DNA from: a virus
Virus record (IMG/VR): IMGVR_UViG_3300032084_002349
Span: 1 to 64,000 of that record
Strand: one strand, 5' to 3'
Length of the DNA stretch: 64,000 nt
Shown: positions 28,880 through 35,867 of the stretch, one piece after another
How positions within the stretch are numbered: the first letter of the stretch is position 1
Layout of the letters: each line of letters starts with the position of its first letter
Translations under genes and position numbers: made by a program
The notes under the pieces: generated by a model
What the model saw: the letters and a program-made list of their open reading frames with translations, nothing else
Told to the model about the DNA's origin: nothing
Databases searched by the model: none

Positions 28880-29482
28880 CTAATCTTCCTTATCCAAATC
28901 CTCATCATTCTCTGGTACTGGTTCATTGGCTATTAATTTCTTAGATTTCTTAACAGCCCTGTTTACCATTACCTTTCCTACCATCTTCACAAAAGGTAGA
29001 CCTCTACGCTTCGCTTCTTCTTCTAACCACCCAACCACAGTATCAATATTTTCTAAACACCAATCTCCGCCCATCTCATTCATTTTTAACGCATGTCTAC
29101 GACAAGAGCAACTATCGCTCATGTGAATACCTAAAGTTTTAATCATTTTAGATAATTGAGTTCCTGGGCCATGTGGATCTTCTTCCATAGTTCTAGGAAA
29201 AGTACTTCTTAAAAAGACATCTGGATAAGGACCTAAAGCTTCTTTAAGACGAGTTTCTAATTGTGCTTTAGTCCAATCTCCTAAGTCATCATAAGCTTTT
29301 GCCGAATAAAGATTAATCGGATTAGGAATATCTTTAATAAATACTTGTATAGTTTTTGCTTTAGGAGTATCTTGAAAAGTTAAGTCCAATTCTTCGAATT
29401 CTAGTGGATCAGGATTAACGACTTGTCCAGCATTGGTAGAAAAAGGAGGGGGTTGGATAACGATTTTTTTCTCTAATTTCAT
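28880..29482 (-). CDS. conserved phage protein, first gene of leftward operon
   Basis: 200 aa. A central motif CSCRRHALKMNEMGGDWC followed by NIDTVVGWLEEEAKRRGLPF resembles a widespread phage family of unknown function with paired Cys, RR, MN and WL..EA..R positions. The four Cys could bind a metal. It is the gene nearest the strong promoter at 29531-29559 and is followed by its own terminator, implying a high dose. Confidence 0.6.
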   Translation of the reverse strand: MKLEKKIVIQPPPFSTNAGQVVNPDPLEFEELDLTFQDTPKAKTIQVFIKDIPNPINLYSAKAYDDLGDWTKAQLETRLKEALGPYPDVFLRSTFPRTMEEDPHGPGTQLSKMIKTLGIHMSDSCSCRRHALKMNEMGGDWCLENIDTVVGWLEEEAKRRGLPFVKMVGKVMVNRAVKKSKKLIANEPVPENDEDLDKED

Positions 29483-29530
29483 ATTATTTCCTTTTTTCCT
29501 ATAGGTAATAAAAAACGATTCGTTAATAAT

Positions 29531-29559
29531 ATTATAAGCTATAACGCCTTATATGTCAA
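29531..29559 (-). promoter_or_regulatory. consensus sigma70-type promoter for leftward operon
   Basis: On the minus strand TTGACA, a 17-bp spacer and TATAAT: a perfect consensus match. Transcription would start about 40 bases before the ATG of the 200-aa gene and can serve the whole structural arm. Confidence 0.9.
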
Positions 29560-29671
29560 GCTTTTAAATCGCACCATATTATATATTATAGTACATTACG
29601 ATTCTTTGTGATTAAACTACAAAAGATACTATAAAGATATATTTTTATTTTTGCAGAATAAAAGGGGTATA

Positions 29672-31156
29672 ATGACACAATTAACACTAAAATACGCAAT
29701 TACCAAAAAAGAAATTGAGGAATTTGAAGAATTATATTTAATTAGTTTGGAAAAAATTTCTGGAACCTACGGCTTGGTATTTCAGAAACAATCTGAGGAT
29801 GACGTCAAAATATATGTTGGTAGTAGTGCAAATATAGTCTCAAGATGCAAAACACATAAGTTTCATCTAGAAAATAAGAAGCATTATTCTAAGAAAGTTC
29901 AAGAGTGTTTTGATAGCCCAGAGTATGAGATGAAGTATGTAATCTTAGAAAGATGCGACGAAAGTTTAATTTTACAGAAGGAAACGGAATATCAGTATAG
30001 GTGGAAAGAAGAATGTTTGTTAAATAATTGGAGAGCTGTCAATGCAGAAGATATAACTAAGTTTTTAGATAAAGCAAGAAAAAGTAAAACATATAATAAC
30101 TATGTGATAAAAAGTGATAAAATTTATAATGGAACTTCTTGTAAAGAACCTATGATTAAATCAAATGCTAGTGGTGATGGTTATTGTAAATTGGTAATAC
30201 ATATAGGCAAGGAAAATAAAAGTATTCTGTTACATAGACTAGCTTATTGGGATGAGTATGGAGAATATCCAGAATTAATTAGACATATGTGCGATAATAA
30301 ACGTTGTTATAATCCTAAGCATTTAAAACCTGGTAGTCATAGACAGAATGGTATTGATAAAAGAGGGGATTTTCCAGAACAGTTTGAAAAGATTTGGTTG
30401 AAGTTTAAAGGAGATGGGGCAGAAATTACTAAGTTTTATGGATGGAAAAGCAATTGTGAAGTTAATGGAGAAATAAGTGTGGCTACTGGAGTATATAGAT
30501 GGGAAAAAGAATTAAACCTAAGAGAAAAGTATCCTGATATAATAAAAAATAATACAACAATTAAGAAAAGACTATCTTTGTGGAATCAAGAAGGTGTGGC
30601 TGAATTTTTGCAGGAATGTCAGGATAAGTATGGTAATAAAAAGAATAAAAAAATAGCAGAGGCTTTTAGTGAAAAATATAATTTAGATATTAGTTCTAAA
30701 GATATTAGTAATATTAAATCGAAATTACAGAAGTATGTCTGGAAGGGTCAGAAAGATAGAAGAGATAAAAGAATAAATAAACCTATTAGAAATAAAGGTA
30801 GGAATAGTGGTGTTTATCAAGTGATTGCGAGTAATTATGAAAAGATGTCAGACGAACAACTAGCGGAATATATAAATAAAGAATGTGGGAAAGTATATAA
30901 AATGGGGGTTGTGCGATCTATGAGATATGATATGGGTTTATATAAACCAAAAGCATTACAGAGTCATTTAGAAAATAATTTACGCAGAAAAGATGGTCGA
31001 ACATTATTGGGAATAGAAGCAGAAAAAATGATCGAGTATTTATATAAGGAATATTCAGATGAAGAACTGGCAGAAGTATGTATAAAAGAGTACGGGATAT
31101 CTGAAGTGTTTACGGCAAAGTCAGTAATGGAATTTAGAAAGATGCTAAAGGTATAA
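29672..31156 (+). CDS. GIY-YIG plus HNH nuclease fusion
   Basis: 494 aa from the ATG at 29672, which has AAAGGGG 5-8 bases upstream. Residues about 31-105 are a GIY-YIG domain (GTYGLVF, KIYVGSS, an Arg in VSRCKTHK, a Glu in KETEYQY). Residues about 186-225 are an HNH_3-like domain (LLHRLAYWDEYGE, RHMCDNKRCYNPKHL, with two Cys). The C-terminal half has repeated helix-turn-helix-like modules (DEQLAEYINKECG; DEELAEVCIKEYG) that likely bind DNA. Two different nuclease folds in one chain are rare for homing endonucleases. It is the first rightward gene, next to the divergent control region. Confidence 0.8.
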   Translation: MTQLTLKYAITKKEIEEFEELYLISLEKISGTYGLVFQKQSEDDVKIYVGSSANIVSRCKTHKFHLENKKHYSKKVQECFDSPEYEMKYVILERCDESLILQKETEYQYRWKEECLLNNWRAVNAEDITKFLDKARKSKTYNNYVIKSDKIYNGTSCKEPMIKSNASGDGYCKLVIHIGKENKSILLHRLAYWDEYGEYPELIRHMCDNKRCYNPKHLKPGSHRQNGIDKRGDFPEQFEKIWLKFKGDGAEITKFYGWKSNCEVNGEISVATGVYRWEKELNLREKYPDIIKNNTTIKKRLSLWNQEGVAEFLQECQDKYGNKKNKKIAEAFSEKYNLDISSKDISNIKSKLQKYVWKGQKDRRDKRINKPIRNKGRNSGVYQVIASNYEKMSDEQLAEYINKECGKVYKMGVVRSMRYDMGLYKPKALQSHLENNLRRKDGRTLLGIEAEKMIEYLYKEYSDEELAEVCIKEYGISEVFTAKSVMEFRKMLKV

Positions 31157-31458
31157 AGGGACTTAGGGTCTAAGCGAAAGGTTTAGCTATTACATTTTAT
31201 ATTTTATAGCCCTTATTATGTTTGGATGACCCCCGGCTTATTGATACTGATTCTCATTATCATAACAAAACAAAAAAACCCCCCATGCTGACTGTAACGT
31301 ACGTATGAATCATGTTCACAATAATGTGACACGTATTTAACGGGTTTTACGTACTATTCACAATAACATGACAAATCATGTTACAAGAATGTGAATTATG
31401 CCATAATGACAATCTAAAAAGTATACAAGTATAGGCAAAAAAATTTTATCCGAATGGC
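31157..31458. promoter_or_regulatory. noncoding region with operator-like palindromes
   Basis: No gene seen. It contains TCACAATAATGTGA at about 31317-31330 and a large imperfect palindrome at 31356-31396, with outer arms ATTCACA and TGTGAAT and inner arms AACATG and CATGTT. The word TTCACAATAA occurs twice directly and once, degenerately, inverted. A run of C and A near 31270-31283 precedes it. This looks like a regulator-binding cluster or part of an origin, placed between the nuclease gene and the early small genes. Confidence 0.6.
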
Positions 31459-31470
31459 ATGATACTTGCA
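31455..31470 (+). promoter_or_regulatory. sigma54-like -24/-12 element
   Basis: TGGCATGATACTTGCA keeps GG, a 10-bp gap and GC exactly as in sigma54 promoters. It lies about 105 bases before the zinc-ribbon gene at 31576. A TATATA box just downstream could instead serve sigma70. Confidence 0.4.
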
Positions 31471-31575
31471 CTATATATAAACTATAAAGAGGAAAAAAAT
31501 TCTTCTTGCAAATTAAAGTTTAGTATGTTAAAATTCCGATATACTAAAAAGAACATTAAACAAAGGATAAAAAAA

Positions 31576-31764
31576 ATGTTAAACACTTCAAAAAATTTCG
31601 AAATAGTTTACTCCTCTGATTGCTGTGGTGCTTCGGTTCACTCCGATGCCGATCTTTGCCCAACGTGCCTTGAGCATTGCGAAGTTATCGAAGATAGAAT
31701 CGATTATGATGATTCTGAAGCGGTACACTTTCAGGCTGGTCTCGATTTTTACGGGGCCGCATAA
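31576..31764 (+). CDS. small zinc-ribbon protein
   Basis: 62 aa from the ATG at 31576, preceded by AAAGGA. The pattern SDCCGASVHSD then CPTCLEHCEV is a zinc ribbon shared with the 54-aa protein at 33168-33332. This type is frequent among small phage proteins; its role is unknown. Longer in-frame starts upstream would begin within the promoter region. Confidence 0.65.
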   Translation: MLNTSKNFEIVYSSDCCGASVHSDADLCPTCLEHCEVIEDRIDYDDSEAVHFQAGLDFYGAA

Positions 31765-31824
31765 AGCGGATTGCATAGACGGAAAAATTTTGGTACACTT
31801 TGAAAAAATATTAAAAGGTGCTAT

Positions 31825-31959
31825 ATGTTTAGTGAGCAAGAAAAATTAGAAATCACTATTGACGGTCTGCGAAATGGTGATATATTTATGAATGAAGACG
31901 GAATACCAGTCGATGAATACGGCGACCCTATATTTGAGGATGATGCAAAAAATGAATGA
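31825..31959 (+). CDS. small acidic protein
   Basis: 44 aa (MFSEQEKLEITIDGL, then NEDGIPVDEYGDPIFEDD), with AAAAGG upstream. It overlaps the next gene by 8 bases. The DGxPVDEYGDP segment faintly resembles the heptad repeats of the tail accessory protein at 4873-5799. Function unknown. Confidence 0.55.
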   Translation: MFSEQEKLEITIDGLRNGDIFMNEDGIPVDEYGDPIFEDDAKNE

Positions 31960-32128
31960 ATACAAATCAACATCTTTATATGAGTACCTTTACAAAGTAC
32001 TTGACAAATTTGACACGCCTAAATTACAATGCTATTTGGTGGCTTGTCAAGAATGTCGACCAGAAGATTACGAGGGAATTAGAGTAGCACAGAATATACT
32101 TTACTGTAGGAATTTTTATAATGAGTAG
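31952..32128 (+). CDS. small protein, unknown
   Basis: 58 aa (MNEYKSTSLYEYLYKVL) with CQEC and another Cys. The start at 31952 is chosen because GAGG lies about 12 bases upstream and it gives a short overlap with the preceding stop. Overlaps the next gene by 8 bases. Confidence 0.5.
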   Translation: MNEYKSTSLYEYLYKVLDKFDTPKLQCYLVACQECRPEDYEGIRVAQNILYCRNFYNE

Positions 32129-32444
32129 TACAGAAAAATTAATGAAAAAGTATCAAATCTTATCAGACGCTTGGGACGAATGTGAAAATATTTGGCAGGG
32201 AATTGCTATCCCTTGTCAGAAGTCTGCTGCTGATGGAGGTACTATTGATGGTGAAAAGGTAGTCAAGTTTAGTCGTAAACATTTCAGAAAACGACATACA
32301 AAGGCAAACCCTCGCGTAGTTGGTGGTGTGGATCATATGTCTAAACCTATAGGTAAACCGGGAAGTGCTGAACGTGTCGAGGCATTAAAGAGTCAGTATG
32401 AATTTTTACAGGATCGTGAGGAATCACCCTTTATAGAAGAATAA
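32121..32444 (+). CDS. small protein, unknown
   Basis: 107 aa, charged, basic in the middle (KFSRKHFRKRHTKANPR), so possibly nucleic-acid-binding. It is the last gene of the 31.6-32.4 kb unit; a GC-rich box follows at once. Confidence 0.5.
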   Translation: MSSTEKLMKKYQILSDAWDECENIWQGIAIPCQKSAADGGTIDGEKVVKFSRKHFRKRHTKANPRVVGGVDHMSKPIGKPGSAERVEALKSQYEFLQDREESPFIEE

Positions 32445-32467
32445 ATATGGTAGATTATTAGATTTTT

Positions 32468-32488
32468 GGCACAAAGAGTGCCGCCGGG
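32468..32488. repeat. GC-rich box copy 1
   Basis: GGCAC AAAGA GTGCC (5-bp inverted repeat) joined to GCCGGG. It lies between a gene end and a promoter region. It shares GGCAC-n5-GTGC plus CCGG/GGGCT with copies at 34104, 36872, 37817 and 38945. Confidence 0.6.
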
Positions 32489-32593
32489 TTTGGTTAAAAA
32501 AATAATAAATAAATAAATAAAATTTCTGTTAAGTTTCTACTGTATGTTGTCGATATATAAAGTATAGGAAAGAATAACCCACGGAGAAAAACA

Positions 32594-32749
32594 ATGTTGA
32601 CAATCTACACTATATTTGGAATCATGGTAGGGTTCGAAGGGTATGATAATGGTAAGGTATATTTTGGGGTGTATACCCCTAATTGTGAGTACGGATATGT
32701 TATGACTGCTGATGAAATTTATCTTGATACAATCTACGAAAAAAAATAA
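32594..32749 (+). CDS. small protein, unknown
   Basis: 51 aa (MLTIYTIFGIMVGFEGYDNG), short hydrophobic start, then acidic. ACGGAG lies 8 bases before the ATG. A CGATATATAAAGTATA promoter-like stretch lies about 35-50 bases upstream. Confidence 0.5.
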   Translation: MLTIYTIFGIMVGFEGYDNGKVYFGVYTPNCEYGYVMTADEIYLDTIYEKK

Positions 32750-32817
32750 AGATTGTACTTGACAATAAATATAGTATGTATATACTTGACATATAACACT
32801 TACCACGGAGAACTGAT

Positions 32818-32976
32818 ATGTTTAACATCGATATGCAACTTTTAATTGCTGCCCTGGAATCGGAAGGTTGTGTTGAGCCTTGTGACGAGAACAACTCACA
32901 CCCTCTTGATTGGTGTGACGTAACTGGTGTGGACTTGTTTGAAGAAATATATTGGACACCCGAAGAGGCTTATTAA
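32818..32976 (+). CDS. small acidic protein with four Cys
   Basis: 52 aa (MFNIDMQLLIAALESEGCVE), with CGGAG before the ATG. TTGACA and TATACT boxes at 32759 and 32779 have only a 14-bp gap, so promoter strength is doubtful. Function unknown. Confidence 0.5.
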   Translation: MFNIDMQLLIAALESEGCVEPCDENNSHPLDWCDVTGVDLFEEIYWTPEEAY

Positions 32977-32981
32977 AATCA

Positions 32982-33005
32982 CGTAACGAGCCGGGCCGCG
33001 TTACG
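32982..33005. repeat. GC-rich box in 7-bp palindrome
   Basis: CGTAACG and CGTTACG arms enclose the GC-rich core AGCCGGGCCG. It follows the stop of a small gene directly and could be a hairpin or protein-binding site. No T tract follows, so a simple terminator is unlikely. Confidence 0.55.
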
Positions 33006-33049
33006 ATAAAAAACTTACAGCAAACGATGTGCCAAACAAAAAAAATTTT

Positions 33050-33065
33050 TGGCATGATATTTGCA
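33050..33065 (+). promoter_or_regulatory. sigma54-like -24/-12 element 2
   Basis: TGGCATGATATTTGCA differs from the element at 31455 at a single base and keeps the GG-N10-GC spacing. Just upstream, TGCCAAA and TTTGGCA form an inverted repeat. A sigma70-type promoter lies 37 bases downstream. Confidence 0.4.
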
Positions 33066-33101
33066 CACAGAAAAATAATAAAAATATTTCTAAATTAATG
33101 C

Positions 33102-33130
33102 TTGACAAATTCCGATATAGTATATATACT
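33102..33130 (+). promoter_or_regulatory. promoter with CGATA spacer motif
   Basis: TTGACA, 17 bp, TATACT, with CGATA at 33113-33117, seven bases before the -10. Serves the zinc-ribbon gene at 33168. Confidence 0.8.
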
Positions 33131-33167
33131 TAGGATATAACAAGTAACAGATTAGAAAGAAAAGAAA

Positions 33168-33332
33168 ATGAAAACATTTGATAAAAAACAAGTTGAAGAA
33201 TTATTCCAAGTAACTACAATGTATATCACAGATTGCTGTGGTGAGTATGTTTCAGACAACTGCTCAGACATCTGCCCAGCGTGTGGAGAGCATACAGAAA
33301 TTATCACAGAAGAATACGAGGTTAGTCGATGA
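33168..33332 (+). CDS. small zinc-ribbon protein 2
   Basis: 54 aa. ITDCCGEYVSDNCSDICPAC followed by GEHTEI is a zinc ribbon like that of the gene at 31576. The ATG follows AAAGAAAAG. It overlaps the next gene by 4 bases (ATGA type). Role unknown; small zinc ribbons of this kind are common in phage early regions. Confidence 0.65.
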   Translation: MKTFDKKQVEELFQVTTMYITDCCGEYVSDNCSDICPACGEHTEIITEEYEVSR

Positions 33333-33499
33333 GTAACAATAATTGCATCATGCCAGAAGTTAGAAAAAATGTTTGGGTTGTCTATGATACCCAAGGAAAT
33401 AGAATCGGAGAAGTTGGGGCGATGTCAGAAACTGAGGCTAGACAAAAGGTAGCCCAACATGTTATGATACCTTTCAGACTTTCACACATTGAGGAATAA
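33329..33499 (+). CDS. small protein, unknown
   Basis: 56 aa (MSNNNCIMPEVRKNVWVVYD), beta-like with a GNRIGEVGAMSETEARQ segment. It starts inside the stop of the zinc-ribbon gene (ATGA) and ends one base before the next ATG, so the three genes form one translated unit. Confidence 0.55.
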   Translation: MSNNNCIMPEVRKNVWVVYDTQGNRIGEVGAMSETEARQKVAQHVMIPFRLSHIEE

Positions 33500-33500
33500 A

Positions 33501-33851
33501 ATGAAAACTTGCAAAGTAAACCCACTGAAGCTAAACGAAACACGGTTCGAAGCAGCCGCACACAAAGAAGGTCGATATGTTAAGCGTTACTATTTCTCTA
33601 ATGGTCTTGGTGCTAGTGTCGCATGTCACAGTGGTACTTATGGCGGTCACGCTGGATACTTTGAGGTCGCTATTCTCAAGTATCCTCTCGGAACCGATCC
33701 AGAGATAACAAGCGAACTGATTTACGACACGCAGATCAATAAAGACCTTGGCTGTGTAGATGTGATTGGATGGCGTGACTTTTTCGAGGTAGCGGATATA
33801 CTACAGCAGATAAGAAACTATAACACAGGGGAGTATGCTTACAATGAGTAA
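33501..33851 (+). CDS. conserved small phage protein, unknown
   Basis: 116 aa from the ATG at 33501 (MKTCKVNPLKLNETRF), with GAGGAAT upstream. Beta-rich with a Gly/His-containing SGTYGGHAGYFEVAIL stretch. Overlaps the following gene by 17 bases. No family recognised. Confidence 0.55.
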   Translation: MKTCKVNPLKLNETRFEAAAHKEGRYVKRYYFSNGLGASVACHSGTYGGHAGYFEVAILKYPLGTDPEITSELIYDTQINKDLGCVDVIGWRDFFEVADILQQIRNYNTGEYAYNE

Positions 33852-34095
33852 TAGAAAAATAATTACAGTCGAAGCCGGAAGTGTATGGGAAAGAAAAAAG
33901 GGACACGGATGGCTTCGGAAGGTTGTAAGTATGTACACTTATGAAGGAATCGAATGGTGCAAGTACAGGCAGGACTATGGTGATGGATGGGAAACGGAAA
34001 ATACCGAAACGGTAGGAGGTATATTAACATTTGATACTAACATGCACGCATGTACAGTAGATGCGATGAAACGATGGGGATATAAAGTAACGTGA
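33835..34095 (+). CDS. small protein, unknown
   Basis: 86 aa, or 83 from the second ATG. Basic, beta-like, aromatic-rich (GHGWLRKVVSMYTYEGIEWC). Last gene of its unit; a GC-rich box follows nine bases after the stop. Confidence 0.5.
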   Translation: MLTMSNRKIITVEAGSVWERKKGHGWLRKVVSMYTYEGIEWCKYRQDYGDGWETENTETVGGILTFDTNMHACTVDAMKRWGYKVT

Positions 34096-34103
34096 AGAAA
34101 TTA

Positions 34104-34123
34104 GGCACAGGGAGTGCGGGCTG
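34104..34123. repeat. GC-rich box copy 2
   Basis: GGCACAGGGAGTGCGGGCTG, same orientation as the 32468 copy. It lies between a gene end and the promoter at 34145. Confidence 0.6.
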
Positions 34124-34144
34124 AAAATATTTAAATTTTATCTA

Positions 34145-34173
34145 TTGACAACTAAAGTTGTACCATGTATAAT
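34145..34173 (+). promoter_or_regulatory. consensus promoter with AACTAAAGTT spacer
   Basis: TTGACA, 17 bp, TATAAT, a perfect match. The spacer holds the palindrome AACTAAAGTT, also present in the promoter at 36916. CGATA lies just downstream at 34176-34180. Serves the membrane-peptide gene at 34200. Confidence 0.85.
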
Positions 34174-34199
34174 GTCGATATAACAATAAGGAGTTAAAG

Positions 34200-34289
34200 A
34201 TGAAAAAAGGATTTGACGCTGATGGAATGTGTGTTATACTTTTCTTAGTGGTTGCTGTTTCAATGATTTTACTTGAGAGGTTCTCATGA
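34200..34289 (+). CDS. small membrane peptide
   Basis: 29 aa with one hydrophobic segment (MCVILFLVVAVSMILLERF). AAGGAG lies before the ATG. It overlaps the next start as ATGA, so it is probably translated with the DUF7249-like gene. Confidence 0.55.
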   Translation: MKKGFDADGMCVILFLVVAVSMILLERFS

Positions 34290-34549
34290 GTTACAACGGA
34301 TATAAAAACTATGAAACGTGGAATGTTTGCTTGTGGATTTCGAATGATGAAGGGCTCTACAATCTCAGCATGTCTTGTGCTAATTATGATGAGTTTGTTG
34401 GTACTATGCGGGAATTGGATTCACTGGAAACTCCTGACCATGTAGCATGGAACGATAGCAACTTAGATATAGACGAGATAGACGCCGCATGTTTTGCTGA
34501 AGATGTAGAAGACGACGAGGTAGAAGAAGATGATGCAGCCGTGGCTTGA
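34286..34549 (+). CDS. YETW-type small phage protein (DUF7249-like)
   Basis: 87 aa. The opening MSYNGYKNYETWNVCLWISN followed by DEGLY is the signature of a family of small early phage proteins, often annotated DUF7249. The C-terminal 25 residues are almost all Glu, Asp, Val and Ala. It sits within a coupled unit with two membrane peptides. Biochemical role unknown. Confidence 0.65.
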   Translation: MSYNGYKNYETWNVCLWISNDEGLYNLSMSCANYDEFVGTMRELDSLETPDHVAWNDSNLDIDEIDAACFAEDVEDDEVEEDDAAVA

Positions 34550-34649
34550 CTTGGTTCCATTCATTCGGCAATACGGTCCTATCGTTTCGATGGGGTACGT
34601 ATTGTTGTTTGCTTATATGTTTACTAAAATGGTTTTTAAAATAAAATAA
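34530..34649 (+). CDS. small membrane peptide
   Basis: 39 aa (MMQPWLDLVPFIRQYG), with one transmembrane segment IVSMGYVLLFAYMF and a basic C-terminus. Its start lies 20 bases inside the upstream gene in another frame, after AGAAGA. Confidence 0.5.
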   Translation: MMQPWLDLVPFIRQYGPIVSMGYVLLFAYMFTKMVFKIK

Positions 34650-34657
34650 CATAATTA

Positions 34658-34670
34658 GGCCCGCCGGATT
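34658..34670. repeat. GC-rich box copy 3 (short)
   Basis: GGCCCGCCGGATT, the short form of the box. It directly follows the 39-aa gene, 110 bases before the promoter at 34780. The interval 34671-34779 also holds small GC-rich stems. Confidence 0.5.
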
Positions 34671-34779
34671 TTGTTAGAAAATTCAATATAAAAATATCAC
34701 CCTTCGTCTCAGCTAAGCCTTCGGCGTCACTTGTCATAGCACGACAGCCAGCGAATTCCAAAAAAAGTAAAGATTATGC

Positions 34780-34807
34780 TTGACAACGCCGATAATAACT
34801 GTATACT
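34780..34807 (+). promoter_or_regulatory. promoter with CGATA spacer motif
   Basis: TTGACA, 16 bp, TATACT; CGATA at 34790-34794, seven bases before the -10. Serves the acidic-protein gene at 34840. Confidence 0.8.
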
Positions 34808-34839
34808 TGGAATATCACTAACCCATTGGAGACTTGATT

Positions 34840-35055
34840 ATGACACCTGCTGAAAACATTTATCGTTCAGATGAAGACGTTGTTGATGGTCTTGACACCC
34901 ACGACATGATGGAGGATGATCAGTACGACATCTATGATAGGGATGATGACGGACAGCCTACCCTACAGGAAGAATACCACGACTTATACAGTGGTGACGA
35001 TTATATTGGGGATATGTATATGAACACTATTGACTATCCAGAGGATTGGGGTTAA
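34840..35055 (+). CDS. small very acidic protein
   Basis: 71 aa from the ATG at 34840 (MTPAENIYRSDEDVV), GGAGA upstream. About one third of the residues are Asp or Glu. DNA mimicry is a conceivable role for such phage proteins, but this is speculation. First gene of a four- to five-gene unit. Confidence 0.55.
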   Translation: MTPAENIYRSDEDVVDGLDTHDMMEDDQYDIYDRDDDGQPTLQEEYHDLYSGDDYIGDMYMNTIDYPEDWG

Positions 35056-35064
35056 ACTACTACT

Positions 35065-35241
35065 ATGAAATACTACTTTGATGAGTTTGCAACGGAAGAT
35101 ATTCAGATGTGGGTTCGTTGGGCAGGAGATGAGATTCCCAAAGCAAAGTTGAGAGGAGACTTGGACGATGTAAACGATTGGGAAAGTATTGTTCGATCAG
35201 GTGCTAAGGAATTACTAAAAAGATATAGGGATGAAAAATGA
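35065..35241 (+). CDS. small protein, unknown
   Basis: 58 aa (MKYYFDEFATEDIQMWVRWA), helical and charged. It overlaps the next gene by ATGA, indicating coupled translation. Confidence 0.5.
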   Translation: MKYYFDEFATEDIQMWVRWAGDEIPKAKLRGDLDDVNDWESIVRSGAKELLKRYRDEK

Positions 35242-35465
35242 ATAACGCTATGGATCCAAATTTTCGGTATTACGACTGCAAAAATATTGTTGACGAAATT
35301 ACTGGAGAGGAGCAAGATAATTTGACGATAATGGTAGCAGTACCTAAAATTGATCTAAGTACACCAGAGGATCGACATGAAAATTTAGTTGCAATTTCAG
35401 GTATTGTAGAGCAACAGTATCGTAGGGGTGTTGAAAGTTTTACTTTTGAGGAGTACACAGGATGA
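35238..35465 (+). CDS. small protein, unknown
   Basis: 75 aa (MNNAMDPNFRYYDCKN), acidic. Coupled on both sides by ATGA overlaps. No motif recognised. Confidence 0.5.
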   Translation: MNNAMDPNFRYYDCKNIVDEITGEEQDNLTIMVAVPKIDLSTPEDRHENLVAISGIVEQQYRRGVESFTFEEYTG

Positions 35466-35674
35466 TAATAAACATGATTCAACTTGACCCTGCTAGTTTG
35501 ACGATAGGATATGTATGCGGCACGTTGTTGTGCTGGTATCTCAGAGATATGTTAGACGCTAAGGAGAGCGAATATGAACGAGAAGCAAAGGAAAGCGATA
35601 AAGATAATGATAGTAGCGATGGTTTTGGGAGTTATGTCGATGCTTATCGTGTCGCTACAGGAAGGAAAAGGTGA
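35462..35674 (+). CDS. small membrane-anchored protein
   Basis: 70 aa. One N-terminal transmembrane segment (SLTIGYVCGTLLCWYL) and a charged cytoplasmic or periplasmic tail. A second ORF for a membrane peptide lies inside it in another frame, at 35574-35711. Confidence 0.55.
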   Translation: MIINMIQLDPASLTIGYVCGTLLCWYLRDMLDAKESEYEREAKESDKDNDSSDGFGSYVDAYRVATGRKR

Positions 35675-35711
35675 AATTGCTCAGTTCAATGTAACCACTG
35701 ATAATCAGTAG
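35574..35711 (+). CDS. overlapping-frame membrane peptide
   Basis: 45 aa (MNEKQRKAIKIMIVAMVLG), with one transmembrane segment. It starts inside the 70-aa gene and AAGGAG lies 7 bases before the ATG, a strong reason to think it is translated. The nested arrangement resembles Rz/Rz1 spanins, but no lipobox Cys is present. Confidence 0.55.
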   Translation: MNEKQRKAIKIMIVAMVLGVMSMLIVSLQEGKGEIAQFNVTTDNQ

Positions 35712-35719
35712 AACAAAAA

Positions 35720-35776
35720 CAAACCGCCTGTAAGACCTATCCTGATATTGTTTCATGGGGCGAGGCGGTTTTTTCT
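35720..35776 (+). terminator. intrinsic terminator with long loop
   Basis: AACCGCCT pairs with AGGCGGTT across a loop of about 38 bases and is followed by six T and a C. It ends the 34.8-35.7 kb unit. Confidence 0.65.
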
Positions 35777-35782
35777 ACCAAA

Positions 35783-35800
35783 CCCGGCCGGGCTGATTAT
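35783..35800. repeat. GC-rich box copy 4
   Basis: CCCGGCCGGGCTGATTAT: a 10-bp perfect palindrome plus CTGATTAT, which recurs at 43510. It lies between a terminator and the promoter at 35815. Confidence 0.6.
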
Positions 35801-35814
35801 CTAAAGTTTTTAGC

Positions 35815-35843
35815 TTGACAAGCCGATAATATTATGGTAGGAT
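35815..35843 (+). promoter_or_regulatory. promoter with CGATA spacer motif
   Basis: TTGACA, 17 bp, TAGGAT; CGATA at 35824-35828. Serves the gene at 35868. Confidence 0.7.
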
Positions 35844-35867
35844 GGTAGTACACGAAAGGACAACACT

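Noticed and set aside
35462-35711. Rz/Rz1-like spanin pair
   Set aside because: Nested membrane ORFs are present, but the inner one has no lipobox Cys and the outer one lacks the long periplasmic coiled coil.
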